The position numbers and the translations under genes are program-made. 43,821 bases of DNA from Actinomycetes bacterium (GTDB lineage Bacteria; Actinomycetota; Actinomycetes; Actinomycetales; Microbacteriaceae), in the NCBI GenBank assembly GCA_023431405.1, contig JAEYVZ010000040.1, positions 1-43,821 of the forward strand. The letters run 5' to 3'. Positions 7,648 to 14,653 of this stretch are shown in pieces. How positions within the stretch are numbered: position 1 is the first letter of the stretch; each line of letters starts with the position of its first letter. The notes beneath the pieces were generated by a model. It did not search any database and was not told where the DNA came from. It saw only the letters and a list, made by a program, of their open reading frames with translations.

Positions 7648-9970
7648 GCGCGGCGACCGCCCGGGGTTTCGTCCTGACCTGCCAGTCGCCGGTCGAGCCC
7701 GCCCAGCCGTACTCCATGCTCCAGTGCGCGGCGGCACGGAAGCGGGTCCCGTCGTTGAGCGCGACGTGCACGCCGTGGCGCGCGAAGCCGACGACATCGG
7801 CACGCCCGTCGCCGTTGACGTCGACGACGGCGCGCGGCATCACCCCGAGCGTCCACTCGCGTGAGCCGAAGTCGGTGGTCCAGCGCTGGGCGGCGGCGAA
7901 CGACGAACCGGTGTTGCGGGCGACGTAGACGCCGTCCTGCCGGAACCCGACGATGTCGGGGCGCCCGTCGCCGTCGACGTCGGTGACCACGCGCGGGTCG
8001 CGATCCACACGCCAACCTGCTCCCGAGCTGTCCAGCCCGAAGCTGCCCGACCACTTCTTCGGGGCGGTGAACGACGAGCCCGTGCTGTGCGCGACGTAGA
8101 CCCCGTCACGCCGGAAGCCGACGATGTCGAGGCGCCCGTCGCCGTTCATGTCGACGAGATAGCGGGGGGTGAGGTCGGGGCTCCAGCCGTTGTCACGGCC
8201 GAAGCTCGACGACCAGCGCACGGGCTCCCGGAATCGGCTCCCCGTGCTGACCGACACCTGCACTCCGGTGTCGCCGAAGCCGACCACATCGGCCTTCCCA
8301 TCGCCGGTCACGTCGCCCAGCAGGCGGAGGTGACGGCCGGTGCTCCACGTGCCGGCGGTCGCGCTGGAGCCGAACTCCGACACCCACCGCGTCGCGGATT
8401 CGAAGCGCGACCCGGCGTTCCTCGACACCATGACCCCCGGCCCGTTGAAGCCGACGACGTCGGCGCGCCCGTCGCCGGTGACATCGGCGAGGGTGCGGAC
8501 GTTTCGCGACAGGCTCCAACCGTTACCGCCACCGAACTGGCTCGACCACTTCTTGACGGGCCCGAATCCTCCGCTGCCGTTGCCGACCGCCACGTATACC
8601 CCCGAGTCGGCGAATCCGGCGATGTCGGGGCGTCCGTCTCCGTTGACGTCCATCACCATGCGCAGGTGCGCCCCCGTCGACCAGCCGTCGGAGGTCCCGA
8701 AGGTGCTCAGCGTGCGCGTGGAGGCGGAGAACCTGCCGCCCTCACTGAGGCTGACCAGCACTCCGCTGGAGCCGAACCCCACGATGTCGGCACGACCGTC
8801 GCGGTTGAGGTCGGAGTCCCACGGGGTGAGCTCGGCACGATCGTCGATCCCGTTGCCGTTCGCATCGGGCAGGACGGCTCGAGGCGTCGACGGGCCGACA
8901 CGATCATCCGCGGTGAGACAGCACGTCACACCGCGCGAGATGAGCACACGCCGCCCGGAGAAGTCCTTCCAGATCCCGTAGTAGGCACGGTCGGTGTCCG
9001 TCAGCCGGTAGCGGTCGAACTGGATGCCGGAGACGGGGATGTACTGCCGGCGGCCGGAGGGGACATCGATGGTCGAGTTCAGGATCGACAGGTGCACGTG
9101 CGCGCTCGATCCCGGGGTCCCGCCGCACGGCAGCGTCTGCCCGGCATCCCCCAGCACCGTGCCGGCCTCGACCCAGCGTCCGATGAGCGACGACCGTGCG
9201 CCCTTCAGGTGGTAGTACTCCGACATCCAACCGCCGCCGTGATCGATGCCGAGGAACCAGCCGCCGGCGCAGCGCACCCGGTAGACCTGACCCGAGGCGA
9301 TCGCCCGGACCGCTTTCGCGCTGGACCGCAACGGGGCGAAGTCGATGGCCCCGCGGTGGATGCCGTCGCTGTCGGCGTGCGACCCGCTGATCCCCCACCG
9401 GGCACCCGGGGCGAACGGGAATCGGAACACCGGCTGAGGCCCGAGCCGGGCAGGGAGGCGCGACTGCACGGACATGTCGCCCGTTCCGGCGCCGTCCTCT
9501 CCCCGCAGGGCCGGGAGCGGTCCGCCCGGGAGCTCGCGTGTGAGCGGCATGGTGGGCCCGTCATGGTGGGGGTCGTCGCTGTCCGAGTGTTCGGCGGCAT
9601 CGTCGTGGTCGGCGGCGTCCTCGGGCGCCCCTTCCTCGACGACGGGCTCGTCATCGGTCACTGCGTCACCGGGGCCCGACTCGGTCGGCGCGGGAGACGG
9701 CACGTCCGGTGCCGGCGTCTCCTCCCCGGCGTCCGAGGCGGACTCGGTCGCAGACGGGGTCGGCGTGGACGCGTCATCACCGGGGACGGCATCGCCCACC
9801 GCGTTCGGCTGGGGTGCGACAGACGTGCGCGCCTGCGCCACTCCTCCTGACAGGAGCATGCAGGTCACCGCGAGGGCGGCGATCCATCCGAGCTTCCCGG
9901 CTGCTCCCGGTGTACCTGGTCCTCCCGGTGTACCTGGTCCTCCGGGTGTACCCGTGCCGCTGTGTCGCAT
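7643..9970 (-). CDS. Secreted M23 metallopeptidase with seven FG-GAP repeats
   Basis: A 775-aa exported protein. Residues 5-27 are a collagen-like Gly-Thr-Pro/Gly-Gly-Pro run before a hydrophobic signal segment (about 28-47). An acidic Pro/Ser/Thr linker (60-145) follows. The M23/LytM peptidase domain (about 180-310) has HRGAID (His205, Asp210), EYYHL (His254) and HVHLS (His291, His293), so all zinc and catalytic residues are present. Residues 386 to the end hold seven FG-GAP/VCBS units of the D-x-[NTD]-x-D-G-[RK]-x-D-[IV] type, a Ca-binding beta-propeller. M23 enzymes cut peptidoglycan cross-bridges. The propeller may bind wall glycans (inference). GGAGG lies 5 bases before ATG 9970. Among polymer genes it may remodel the wall during polymer attachment. 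Confidence 0.88.
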   Translation of the reverse strand: MRHSGTGTPGGPGTPGGPGTPGAAGKLGWIAALAVTCMLLSGGVAQARTSVAPQPNAVGDAVPGDDASTPTPSATESASDAGEETPAPDVPSPAPTESGPGDAVTDDEPVVEEGAPEDAADHDDAAEHSDSDDPHHDGPTMPLTRELPGGPLPALRGEDGAGTGDMSVQSRLPARLGPQPVFRFPFAPGARWGISGSHADSDGIHRGAIDFAPLRSSAKAVRAIASGQVYRVRCAGGWFLGIDHGGGWMSEYYHLKGARSSLIGRWVEAGTVLGDAGQTLPCGGTPGSSAHVHLSILNSTIDVPSGRRQYIPVSGIQFDRYRLTDTDRAYYGIWKDFSGRRVLISRGVTCCLTADDRVGPSTPRAVLPDANGNGIDDRAELTPWDSDLNRDGRADIVGFGSSGVLVSLSEGGRFSASTRTLSTFGTSDGWSTGAHLRMVMDVNGDGRPDIAGFADSGVYVAVGNGSGGFGPVKKWSSQFGGGNGWSLSRNVRTLADVTGDGRADVVGFNGPGVMVSRNAGSRFESATRWVSEFGSSATAGTWSTGRHLRLLGDVTGDGKADVVGFGDTGVQVSVSTGSRFREPVRWSSSFGRDNGWSPDLTPRYLVDMNGDGRLDIVGFRRDGVYVAHSTGSSFTAPKKWSGSFGLDSSGAGWRVDRDPRVVTDVDGDGRPDIVGFRQDGVYVARNTGSSFAAAQRWTTDFGSREWTLGVMPRAVVDVNGDGRADVVGFARHGVHVALNDGTRFRAAAHWSMEYGWAGSTGDWQVRTKPRAVAAQ
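9909..9957. repeat. 18-bp tandem repeat coding (Gly-Thr-Pro-Gly-Gly-Pro)
   Basis: Two near-identical 18-bp copies (9909-9926, 9927-9944) and a partial third encode the collagen-like N-terminal tail of the M23 protein. Copy number could vary between strains by slippage without breaking the frame. Confidence 0.75.
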
Positions 9971-10010
9971 CCGTCCTCCGCTGTGACCCCACCTCCCCCG
10001 TTACCCGCCC

Positions 10011-10016
10011 ACACTA
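10011..10016 (-). promoter_or_regulatory. -10 box for the M23/FG-GAP gene
   Basis: TAGTGT on the minus strand lies 40 bases before ATG 9970, which leaves a leader of about 34 bases with a good Shine-Dalgarno. No convincing -35. Confidence 0.35.
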
Positions 10017-10123
10017 CGTGGCTCGGAGTGCACGCAGGACGGGGGTTGACGCGATGGACTCGACGCATTATCGGGAGGCTCGATCGCCTACCCGACAGCA
10101 GCCGGCCGGCATTCTCGTCCGCG

Positions 10124-11437
10124 TCATCCGCGCCGGAGGGGATCCTCATGCTGCGGGGTCGTCAGCGTGATGTCCGACTCGGTCTCCGTCCAGGAGTTCG
10201 CCGTCGTGGCGCGGGCTCGCGTGCGCTTGGCCCGCATGATGAGCTCGCGCACCGGCATCGCGACGGAGAAAAGCACGGCTCCGAGCAGCGTCCGGTCGTG
10301 CGAGCCCAGCACGCGTCGGCGGTCCCACGCTCGTCGGAGGCGGCCGCCGCGCAGGCGGAGAGGGGGACGACGGGAAAGACGCCCCTGCCGTCGCAGCTCG
10401 ACGAGTTCGTGGAGCTGGGTCTGCCAGGTGTCGTCGCTCTCGTCGTGGAAGTAGTTGTCGGCAAGCCACGCGGCGTCGGGCGTGCCGAATCTCCGGTGGA
10501 TGACATCGTCGGCGCTGCCGAGGAGTCCGCTGCCGATGAAGGCGATGTTGAGGTTCGCCTTGGAGACCCCGAAGGTGTCGAGCGCCACGACGGGGACGCC
10601 CGAGGCGATCGCTTCGATGATCGCCGTCGAACTGACCGACACGAGCCCTTCCGCCGTGCGGAGCGCTTCGCGCATCGAGCTGTGCGACACGACCAGGTTC
10701 TCGGGGACCGCGCCGAGCCGCTCGATGACCTCGGTCAGCGGATCGGCTTCGTGATGGGTCTCCTTCTCCCCCGACTCGCGGCGTGACCGCAGCTTCACGA
10801 CGACGTTGCGCGACGGGTCTTCGAGGGCGGCCTGACGGAGGATGCGCGCCAGCTGCTCGCGCTCGGCATCCTCACGGGGAACGATCGCCTGATGGGCGAA
10901 GACGAGGTCGGTTCCGCCCACCTCGTCGCGCTCGACCGGGCGCGCATAGGGAAGATGGGCGAGCCCCAGTCGCACCGGGATCGACAGCCGCTCAGCGAGC
11001 TCCGAGAACGCCCGGATCTCACGATGCGAGTGCAGGATGAACAGGTCGGCAGCCCGCCGGTACTCCAGCGCCCCCCGCTGAGCGGGAAGCGAGATGCCGG
11101 GGAGCCCCATGACGATGACAGGGGCGGGGTCGAGACCCTCGAGCTCCCGCGCCATCAGACGCACGAACGGCCCGAGGCCGGCGATCACGACCGCATCCGG
11201 CTTGCGCGCCCCGACCGTGCGGGCCAGGTCGCGGAACTCCACCCGCCGCACGTCGCCGGGAGACAGCCGACTGCCTTCGAGAGCCGCGGCCTGCTGCGCC
11301 GGGCTGACGGTCAACGGCGTCTCGACAAGCAGGATGCCCGCGCGGGCACCCGGAAGCGAGCCCAGCAGGGCTGCCGACCACTTCAGATAGGAGTCGCTGT
11401 CGACGACGGCGACGATATCGAGTGGTGCTTCGTTCAT
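10124..11437 (-). CDS. Putative glycosyltransferase linked to neuB (DUF6716-like)
   Basis: A 437-aa protein with a GT-B-like plan. The N-terminal half opens with DIVAVVDSDSYLKWSAALL and holds PGISLPAQRGALEYRRAADLF. The C-terminal half has VVKLRSRRESGEKETHHEADP, then SHSSMREAL and a nucleotide-sugar-site-like GLVSVSSTAIIEAIASG. A hydrophobic helix between Arg-rich stretches near the C-terminus suggests membrane binding. I believe it matches a family annotated as DUF6716 putative glycosyltransferase, but could not check this. Its ATG overlaps the neuB stop (ATGA), so the two are made together. This makes it the best candidate for the enzyme that transfers the CMP-activated nonulosonic acid. It could also be a polysialyltransferase-like enzyme. 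Confidence 0.65.
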   Translation of the reverse strand: MNEAPLDIVAVVDSDSYLKWSAALLGSLPGARAGILLVETPLTVSPAQQAAALEGSRLSPGDVRRVEFRDLARTVGARKPDAVVIAGLGPFVRLMARELEGLDPAPVIVMGLPGISLPAQRGALEYRRAADLFILHSHREIRAFSELAERLSIPVRLGLAHLPYARPVERDEVGGTDLVFAHQAIVPREDAEREQLARILRQAALEDPSRNVVVKLRSRRESGEKETHHEADPLTEVIERLGAVPENLVVSHSSMREALRTAEGLVSVSSTAIIEAIASGVPVVALDTFGVSKANLNIAFIGSGLLGSADDVIHRRFGTPDAAWLADNYFHDESDDTWQTQLHELVELRRQGRLSRRPPLRLRGGRLRRAWDRRRVLGSHDRTLLGAVLFSVAMPVRELIMRAKRTRARATTANSWTETESDITLTTPQHEDPLRRG

Positions 11438-12306
11438 GCCCCGACGCGGCGCAGCTTGGCCAGCGGAGCCAGCTCGCCCGGGAACACGCGCTTCACGCCG
11501 TCGCCGAGCGCCTGCTCGACCACGCGGATGTCACGCACCAGCTGGGTGAGTCCGGCCGGCTCGAGCGATGCCGCGTGGTCGGAACCCCACATCGTGCGAT
11601 CGAGAGTGATGTGACGCTCCACCGCTACCGCGCCGAGCGCGACCGCTGCGACCGAGATCTGAAGTCCGCGCTCGTGGCCCGAGTAACCGACCGGCACACC
11701 GGGGAACCGGTCGCGCAACTGGTGGATGACGCGGAGGTTCGCCTCTTCGGGCTCCATCGGGTACGTCGACGTCGCGTGCATGAGCACGAGGTTGTCGGTG
11801 CCCAGCACCTCGACGGCGGCGTCGATCTGCTCGAGCGTCGACATGCCGGTCGACAGGATGATCGGCTTGCCGGTCGCCCGCAGCGCCTCGAGCAGCTCGA
11901 TGTCGGTGACGGATGCCGAAGCCACCTTGTGCGCGACGACGTCGAGCTCTTCGAGGAACGCCACCGACGGGACATCCCACGGTGAGGCGAACCAGTCGAG
12001 GCCCGCCTCCGTCGCGTACGAGCCGACCTCGACGTACTCGTCGTGGCCGAACTCGACGCGGTGACGGTACTCCAGGTAGGTCATGGTGCCCCACGGAGTC
12101 TCGCGCGGCACGTCGCGCATGTGCGCGGGCGTCGCGATCTCGGGGGTGCGCTTCTGGAACTTCACGGCGTCGGCGCCCGCCTTGCGGGCGACGTCGATGA
12201 GCTGCTTGGCCAGTTCTACGTCGCCGTTGTGGTTCAGGCCGATCTCGGCGATGACGTAGGTGGGACGGCCGACTCCGACCTCGTGGGAGCCGATCGAAAC
12301 TGTCAT
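11434..12306 (-). CDS. neuB: Nonulosonic (sialic-type) acid synthase, NANS-like, without SAF domain
   Basis: NeuB enzymes join phosphoenolpyruvate to a hexose or N-acylhexosamine (or its 6-phosphate) to make a nine-carbon sugar acid. This 290-aa protein has the full TIM barrel: AEIGLNHNGD (Glu21), DAVKFQKR, HATSTYPMEPEEANLRV, and the two metal histidines in GYSGH (His211) and ERHITLD (His232). The stretch ERHITLD..WGSDHAASLEP is closer to animal NANS, a 9-phosphate synthase, than to typical bacterial NeuB (recalled). The protein ends at KLRRVGA, where the SAF (antifreeze-like) domain normally starts; that domain caps the partner subunit's active site. No SAF code follows in any frame. The start is ATG 12306; longer readings are not supported. 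Confidence 0.88.
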   Translation of the reverse strand: MTVSIGSHEVGVGRPTYVIAEIGLNHNGDVELAKQLIDVARKAGADAVKFQKRTPEIATPAHMRDVPRETPWGTMTYLEYRHRVEFGHDEYVEVGSYATEAGLDWFASPWDVPSVAFLEELDVVAHKVASASVTDIELLEALRATGKPIILSTGMSTLEQIDAAVEVLGTDNLVLMHATSTYPMEPEEANLRVIHQLRDRFPGVPVGYSGHERGLQISVAAVALGAVAVERHITLDRTMWGSDHAASLEPAGLTQLVRDIRVVEQALGDGVKRVFPGELAPLAKLRRVGA

Positions 12307-12377
12307 GAGTGTGATTTCCGTTCGCTTGAATCGGGAGCTGTGCCGGGCATTCGGGTGACCCGCTCCGCGACCACCCG

Positions 12378-12397
12378 ATCCTACCCGACCGGGTCGG
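12378..12397 (-). promoter_or_regulatory. Inverted repeat and -10 box between neuA and neuB
   Basis: Just after the neuA stop, CCGAC-CGG-GTCGG (12385-12397) forms a 5-bp dyad, followed on the minus strand by TAGGAT (12378-12383). neuB begins about 65 bases later. This could be a weak terminator plus an internal promoter, or an operator next to a promoter. Confidence 0.35.
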
Positions 12398-12401
12398 ACG
12401 C

Positions 12402-13574
12402 TTACTGGTGGCGTGCCAGGAGGATGCGGTCGGCGACCTCGCGCACCGCGCCCTGCCCACCGGCGCGGCTCAGGACGACGCGCGCGATCCGCTGCACTTC
12501 CGGCTTCGCATCGGAGACGGCGATCGGCCAGCCCACCAGCCCCATCGCCTCGATGTCGTTGACGTCGTTGCCGACGTACGCGATGCGCGCGAGATCGACT
12601 CCGACAGCGTCCGCCCACGCGCGCAGTGCAGAGGCCTTGTCGTCGACCCCGTGCGACACCTCGACACGCAGCTTCTCGGCCCGCGCGCGCACGACGGCAT
12701 GCACCTCCGTGGAGAGGATGAGGACGGGAACGCCGGCGGCCCGCAGCCGGGACACACCCATGCCGTCCGCCCTGCTGACACGCACCTGCTCGCCGCCGTG
12801 AGCGTCGATGATGGCGGTGTCGTCGGTGTGGACGCCGTCGAAATCGGTGACGAGGGCATCGACGTCGATGGGCTCTGCCGACTCGATGACCGGAGCGATC
12901 GCGCCCGCAAGGCGGAACTGCTCGAGGTCGTCGATCTCGATCGCGGAGCTCTCGGGCACCTCGACGATGCCGATGCGCCCGAAGAACCGGTGGCCGGCGG
13001 CACGGAATCCCTCAGCGCGGAACACGTAGAACGCACCGGTCTCCAGGTAGTGCGGCTCCCGGTCCTGGCGCCGCGGGCGATGGGACGCGTCGTGGTTGAT
13101 GGCGTGAGCGTGCCCCTCGGCATCCCGGCCCCACAGGAAGCCGTATGTCTCGAAGGCGGAGAACATGCTGTCGAAGGCACCGCCCGCCACCTGGTCGACG
13201 GCGCGGTCGATGGCATCCGACGGGATGAACGGCGACGTCGCCTGGAGGAACACGACCGTCTCCGGCTGCAGGCCGCGGCGCTCGATCTCGTCGAGGGCAT
13301 GCAGCAGAGCGCTCTCCGAGCTCGCCGTGTCTCCGGCGAGATCAGCGGGCCGCTCGATGACCGTCGCCCCGGCAGCCTCGGCGACGCGGCCGATCTCGGC
13401 ATCGTCGGTCGTGACGTAGACCGCATCCACCCGGGCAGCCTCCACGGCGGCTCGCACCGCACGGGCCACGAGGGGGACGCCGGCGACAGGCAGCACGTTC
13501 TTCCGGGGCACGCCCTTGGAGCCTCCCCGAGCGGGGATGATGGCGACGACGGCGCCGCGGTCGGTCGATGTCAT
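12402..13574 (-). CDS. neuA: CMP-nonulosonate cytidylyltransferase fused to KdsC-like phosphatase
   Basis: This 390-aa protein has two domains. Residues 1-225 are a CMP-sialate/CMP-Kdo synthetase: IIPARGGSKGVPRKN (12-26), LQATSPF (110-116), and the metal-binding IEID near 212-215. Residues 238-390 are a capless HAD phosphatase of KdsC type with every catalytic motif: TDFDGV (Asp244, Asp246), LILSTE (Ser288), DDKAS (Lys313) and GNDVND (Asp337, Asp340). Vertebrate CMAS has the same layout. A phosphatase makes sense if the synthase yields a 9-phosphate: the HAD domain would remove it and the N-domain would activate the product with CTP. The start ATG 13574 follows a GGAGC site. It sits 32 bases after a GT gene and 95 before neuB. 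Confidence 0.9.
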   Translation of the reverse strand: MTSTDRGAVVAIIPARGGSKGVPRKNVLPVAGVPLVARAVRAAVEAARVDAVYVTTDDAEIGRVAEAAGATVIERPADLAGDTASSESALLHALDEIERRGLQPETVVFLQATSPFIPSDAIDRAVDQVAGGAFDSMFSAFETYGFLWGRDAEGHAHAINHDASHRPRRQDREPHYLETGAFYVFRAEGFRAAGHRFFGRIGIVEVPESSAIEIDDLEQFRLAGAIAPVIESAEPIDVDALVTDFDGVHTDDTAIIDAHGGEQVRVSRADGMGVSRLRAAGVPVLILSTEVHAVVRARAEKLRVEVSHGVDDKASALRAWADAVGVDLARIAYVGNDVNDIEAMGLVGWPIAVSDAKPEVQRIARVVLSRAGGQGAVREVADRILLARHQ

Positions 13575-13606
13575 GAGAGCTCCGAGTTCGCTGGCCCGTC
13601 GGCCTG

Positions 13607-14629
13607 TCAGCGGCGCCGCACTCGGGCCGCAGCGGCGCGGAAGATGTCGGCGTACTTCGCGGCGATGGTGTCCCAGTCGCGCCCGTCGAGCCGCGGAGGC
13701 TCGCCCGGCGCGTCACTGCGGACGGCCTCGACGGCCCCGTCGATGATGGCCGCCGTGATCGGACCGGAATAGCGGCGGACCCATGCGTCGCCCACCTCTT
13801 CGGCGAGCCGCCGCGCCGCACGGCCGTCCCTGACGAGCAGCGGGCGCTCCAGCGACAGGGCGAGGAAGGCGATGGCGCGATCGGCCGGACGCTCGACACC
13901 CGGCAGCGAGACGATCTCGGCGGCGCTGATCTCCTGCACCATCGCGGCATCCGAGACGCGCTCCAGGCGCGCCGACACCTTCTCGGGCATCGAGTCGACC
14001 GCGCGGGCCGCCGCATCGGCGACGGCGCGGGAGGCCTGCCCGACGAGTCGGAGGGTGAGCCCGGGCGTGCGGGTGACCGAGAACACGCGGACGGGTCGGA
14101 TCGCCGCCGGGGTCAGCTCCTCCGAGGCGACACACAGCACGCGCCCGTCGACCTTGTCGGCGCGCGGATACCCGAGGTAGCGATCGCGGAAGTGGCCGTA
14201 CGGCACGAGCTGCGCCCTGCGCCCACCGGGCACCGGCGTATCGGGGTCGAGCACGACGAACGTCGTCGTCGCGCGGTCGACGATCCAGGTCGCCACACGC
14301 TCCCACCGGCCATGGCGGGCCGCATTCGGCTCGTGAAGCGTGCGCACGAGGGCGATGCGATGCCGCTTGAGGAGGGCGACGAACGCGACCGCGACGCCCA
14401 CGCGGCGAAGGCCGCCCGCTGAGCGCCGACCCAGCGGCAGATCGCGGTGGATGTGCACGACGTCACCGTCGTACGAACGCAGCATTCCACCGAAGAATCG
14501 GAACTCGATGCCCTGGTCGCCGGAGCCGATCACCTGGTCGACATATGCCGCGCTCGGGTTCGGCTGGCGGTGCGCTTCGTAGACGATGAGACCCGTGTTT
14601 TCGGACGTCGTACGGGAGGGCGCTGGCAC
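13607..14629 (-). CDS. Putative GT-B glycosyltransferase, first gene of the nonulosonate operon
   Basis: This 340-aa protein has GT-B character: GDVVHIHRDLPLG, TLHEPNAARHG and ATTTFVVLDPD in the N-terminal half, PVRVFSVTRTPGLTLRLVG at the domain junction, and ISAAEIVSLPGVERPADRAI in the place of the donor-site region. It lacks the usual E-x7-E pair, so it is a distant member. The C-terminus is basic. GTG 14629 lies 7 bases after TAGTAT, so the gene is probably leaderless. It opens an operon running into neuA, neuB and the DUF6716-like gene. A role in adding a sugar to the nonulosonate-bearing glycan is inferred from position only. Confidence 0.6.
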   Translation of the reverse strand: MPAPSRTTSENTGLIVYEAHRQPNPSAAYVDQVIGSGDQGIEFRFFGGMLRSYDGDVVHIHRDLPLGRRSAGGLRRVGVAVAFVALLKRHRIALVRTLHEPNAARHGRWERVATWIVDRATTTFVVLDPDTPVPGGRRAQLVPYGHFRDRYLGYPRADKVDGRVLCVASEELTPAAIRPVRVFSVTRTPGLTLRLVGQASRAVADAAARAVDSMPEKVSARLERVSDAAMVQEISAAEIVSLPGVERPADRAIAFLALSLERPLLVRDGRAARRLAEEVGDAWVRRYSGPITAAIIDGAVEAVRSDAPGEPPRLDGRDWDTIAAKYADIFRAAAARVRRR

Positions 14630-14635
14630 GGGAAC

Positions 14636-14645
14636 ATACTAGGCT
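14636..14645. promoter_or_regulatory. Overlapping divergent -10 boxes in a 24-base intergenic gap
   Basis: ATACTAGGCT carries TAGTAT on the minus strand (14636-14641) and TAGGCT on the plus strand (14640-14645), sharing two bases. The minus box ends 7 bases before GTG 14629 and the plus box 9 bases before GTG 14654. Both transcripts would be leaderless, and polymerase could not use both boxes at once. Confidence 0.6.
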
Positions 14646-14653
14646 GAAGCGTC

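Noticed and set aside
10046..10072. Plus-strand sigma70-like promoter (TTGACG with CATTAT)
   Set aside because: The spacer is only 14 bases and no plus-strand gene follows; an antisense transcript cannot be supported from sequence alone.
11434..12306. neuB as a frameshifted remnant that lost its SAF domain
   Set aside because: The barrel and metal residues are intact, the stop is coupled neatly to the next start, and no SAF-like code was found downstream in any frame.
12307..12618. N-terminal extension of neuB to 12618
   Set aside because: It is Arg-rich, overlaps the 3-prime end of neuA in another frame, and the family N-terminus begins at ATG 12306.
13342..14016. Minus-strand frame bridging the GT and neuA genes
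   Set aside because: It is a shadow frame, Arg/Ser/Pro-rich and lacking motifs.
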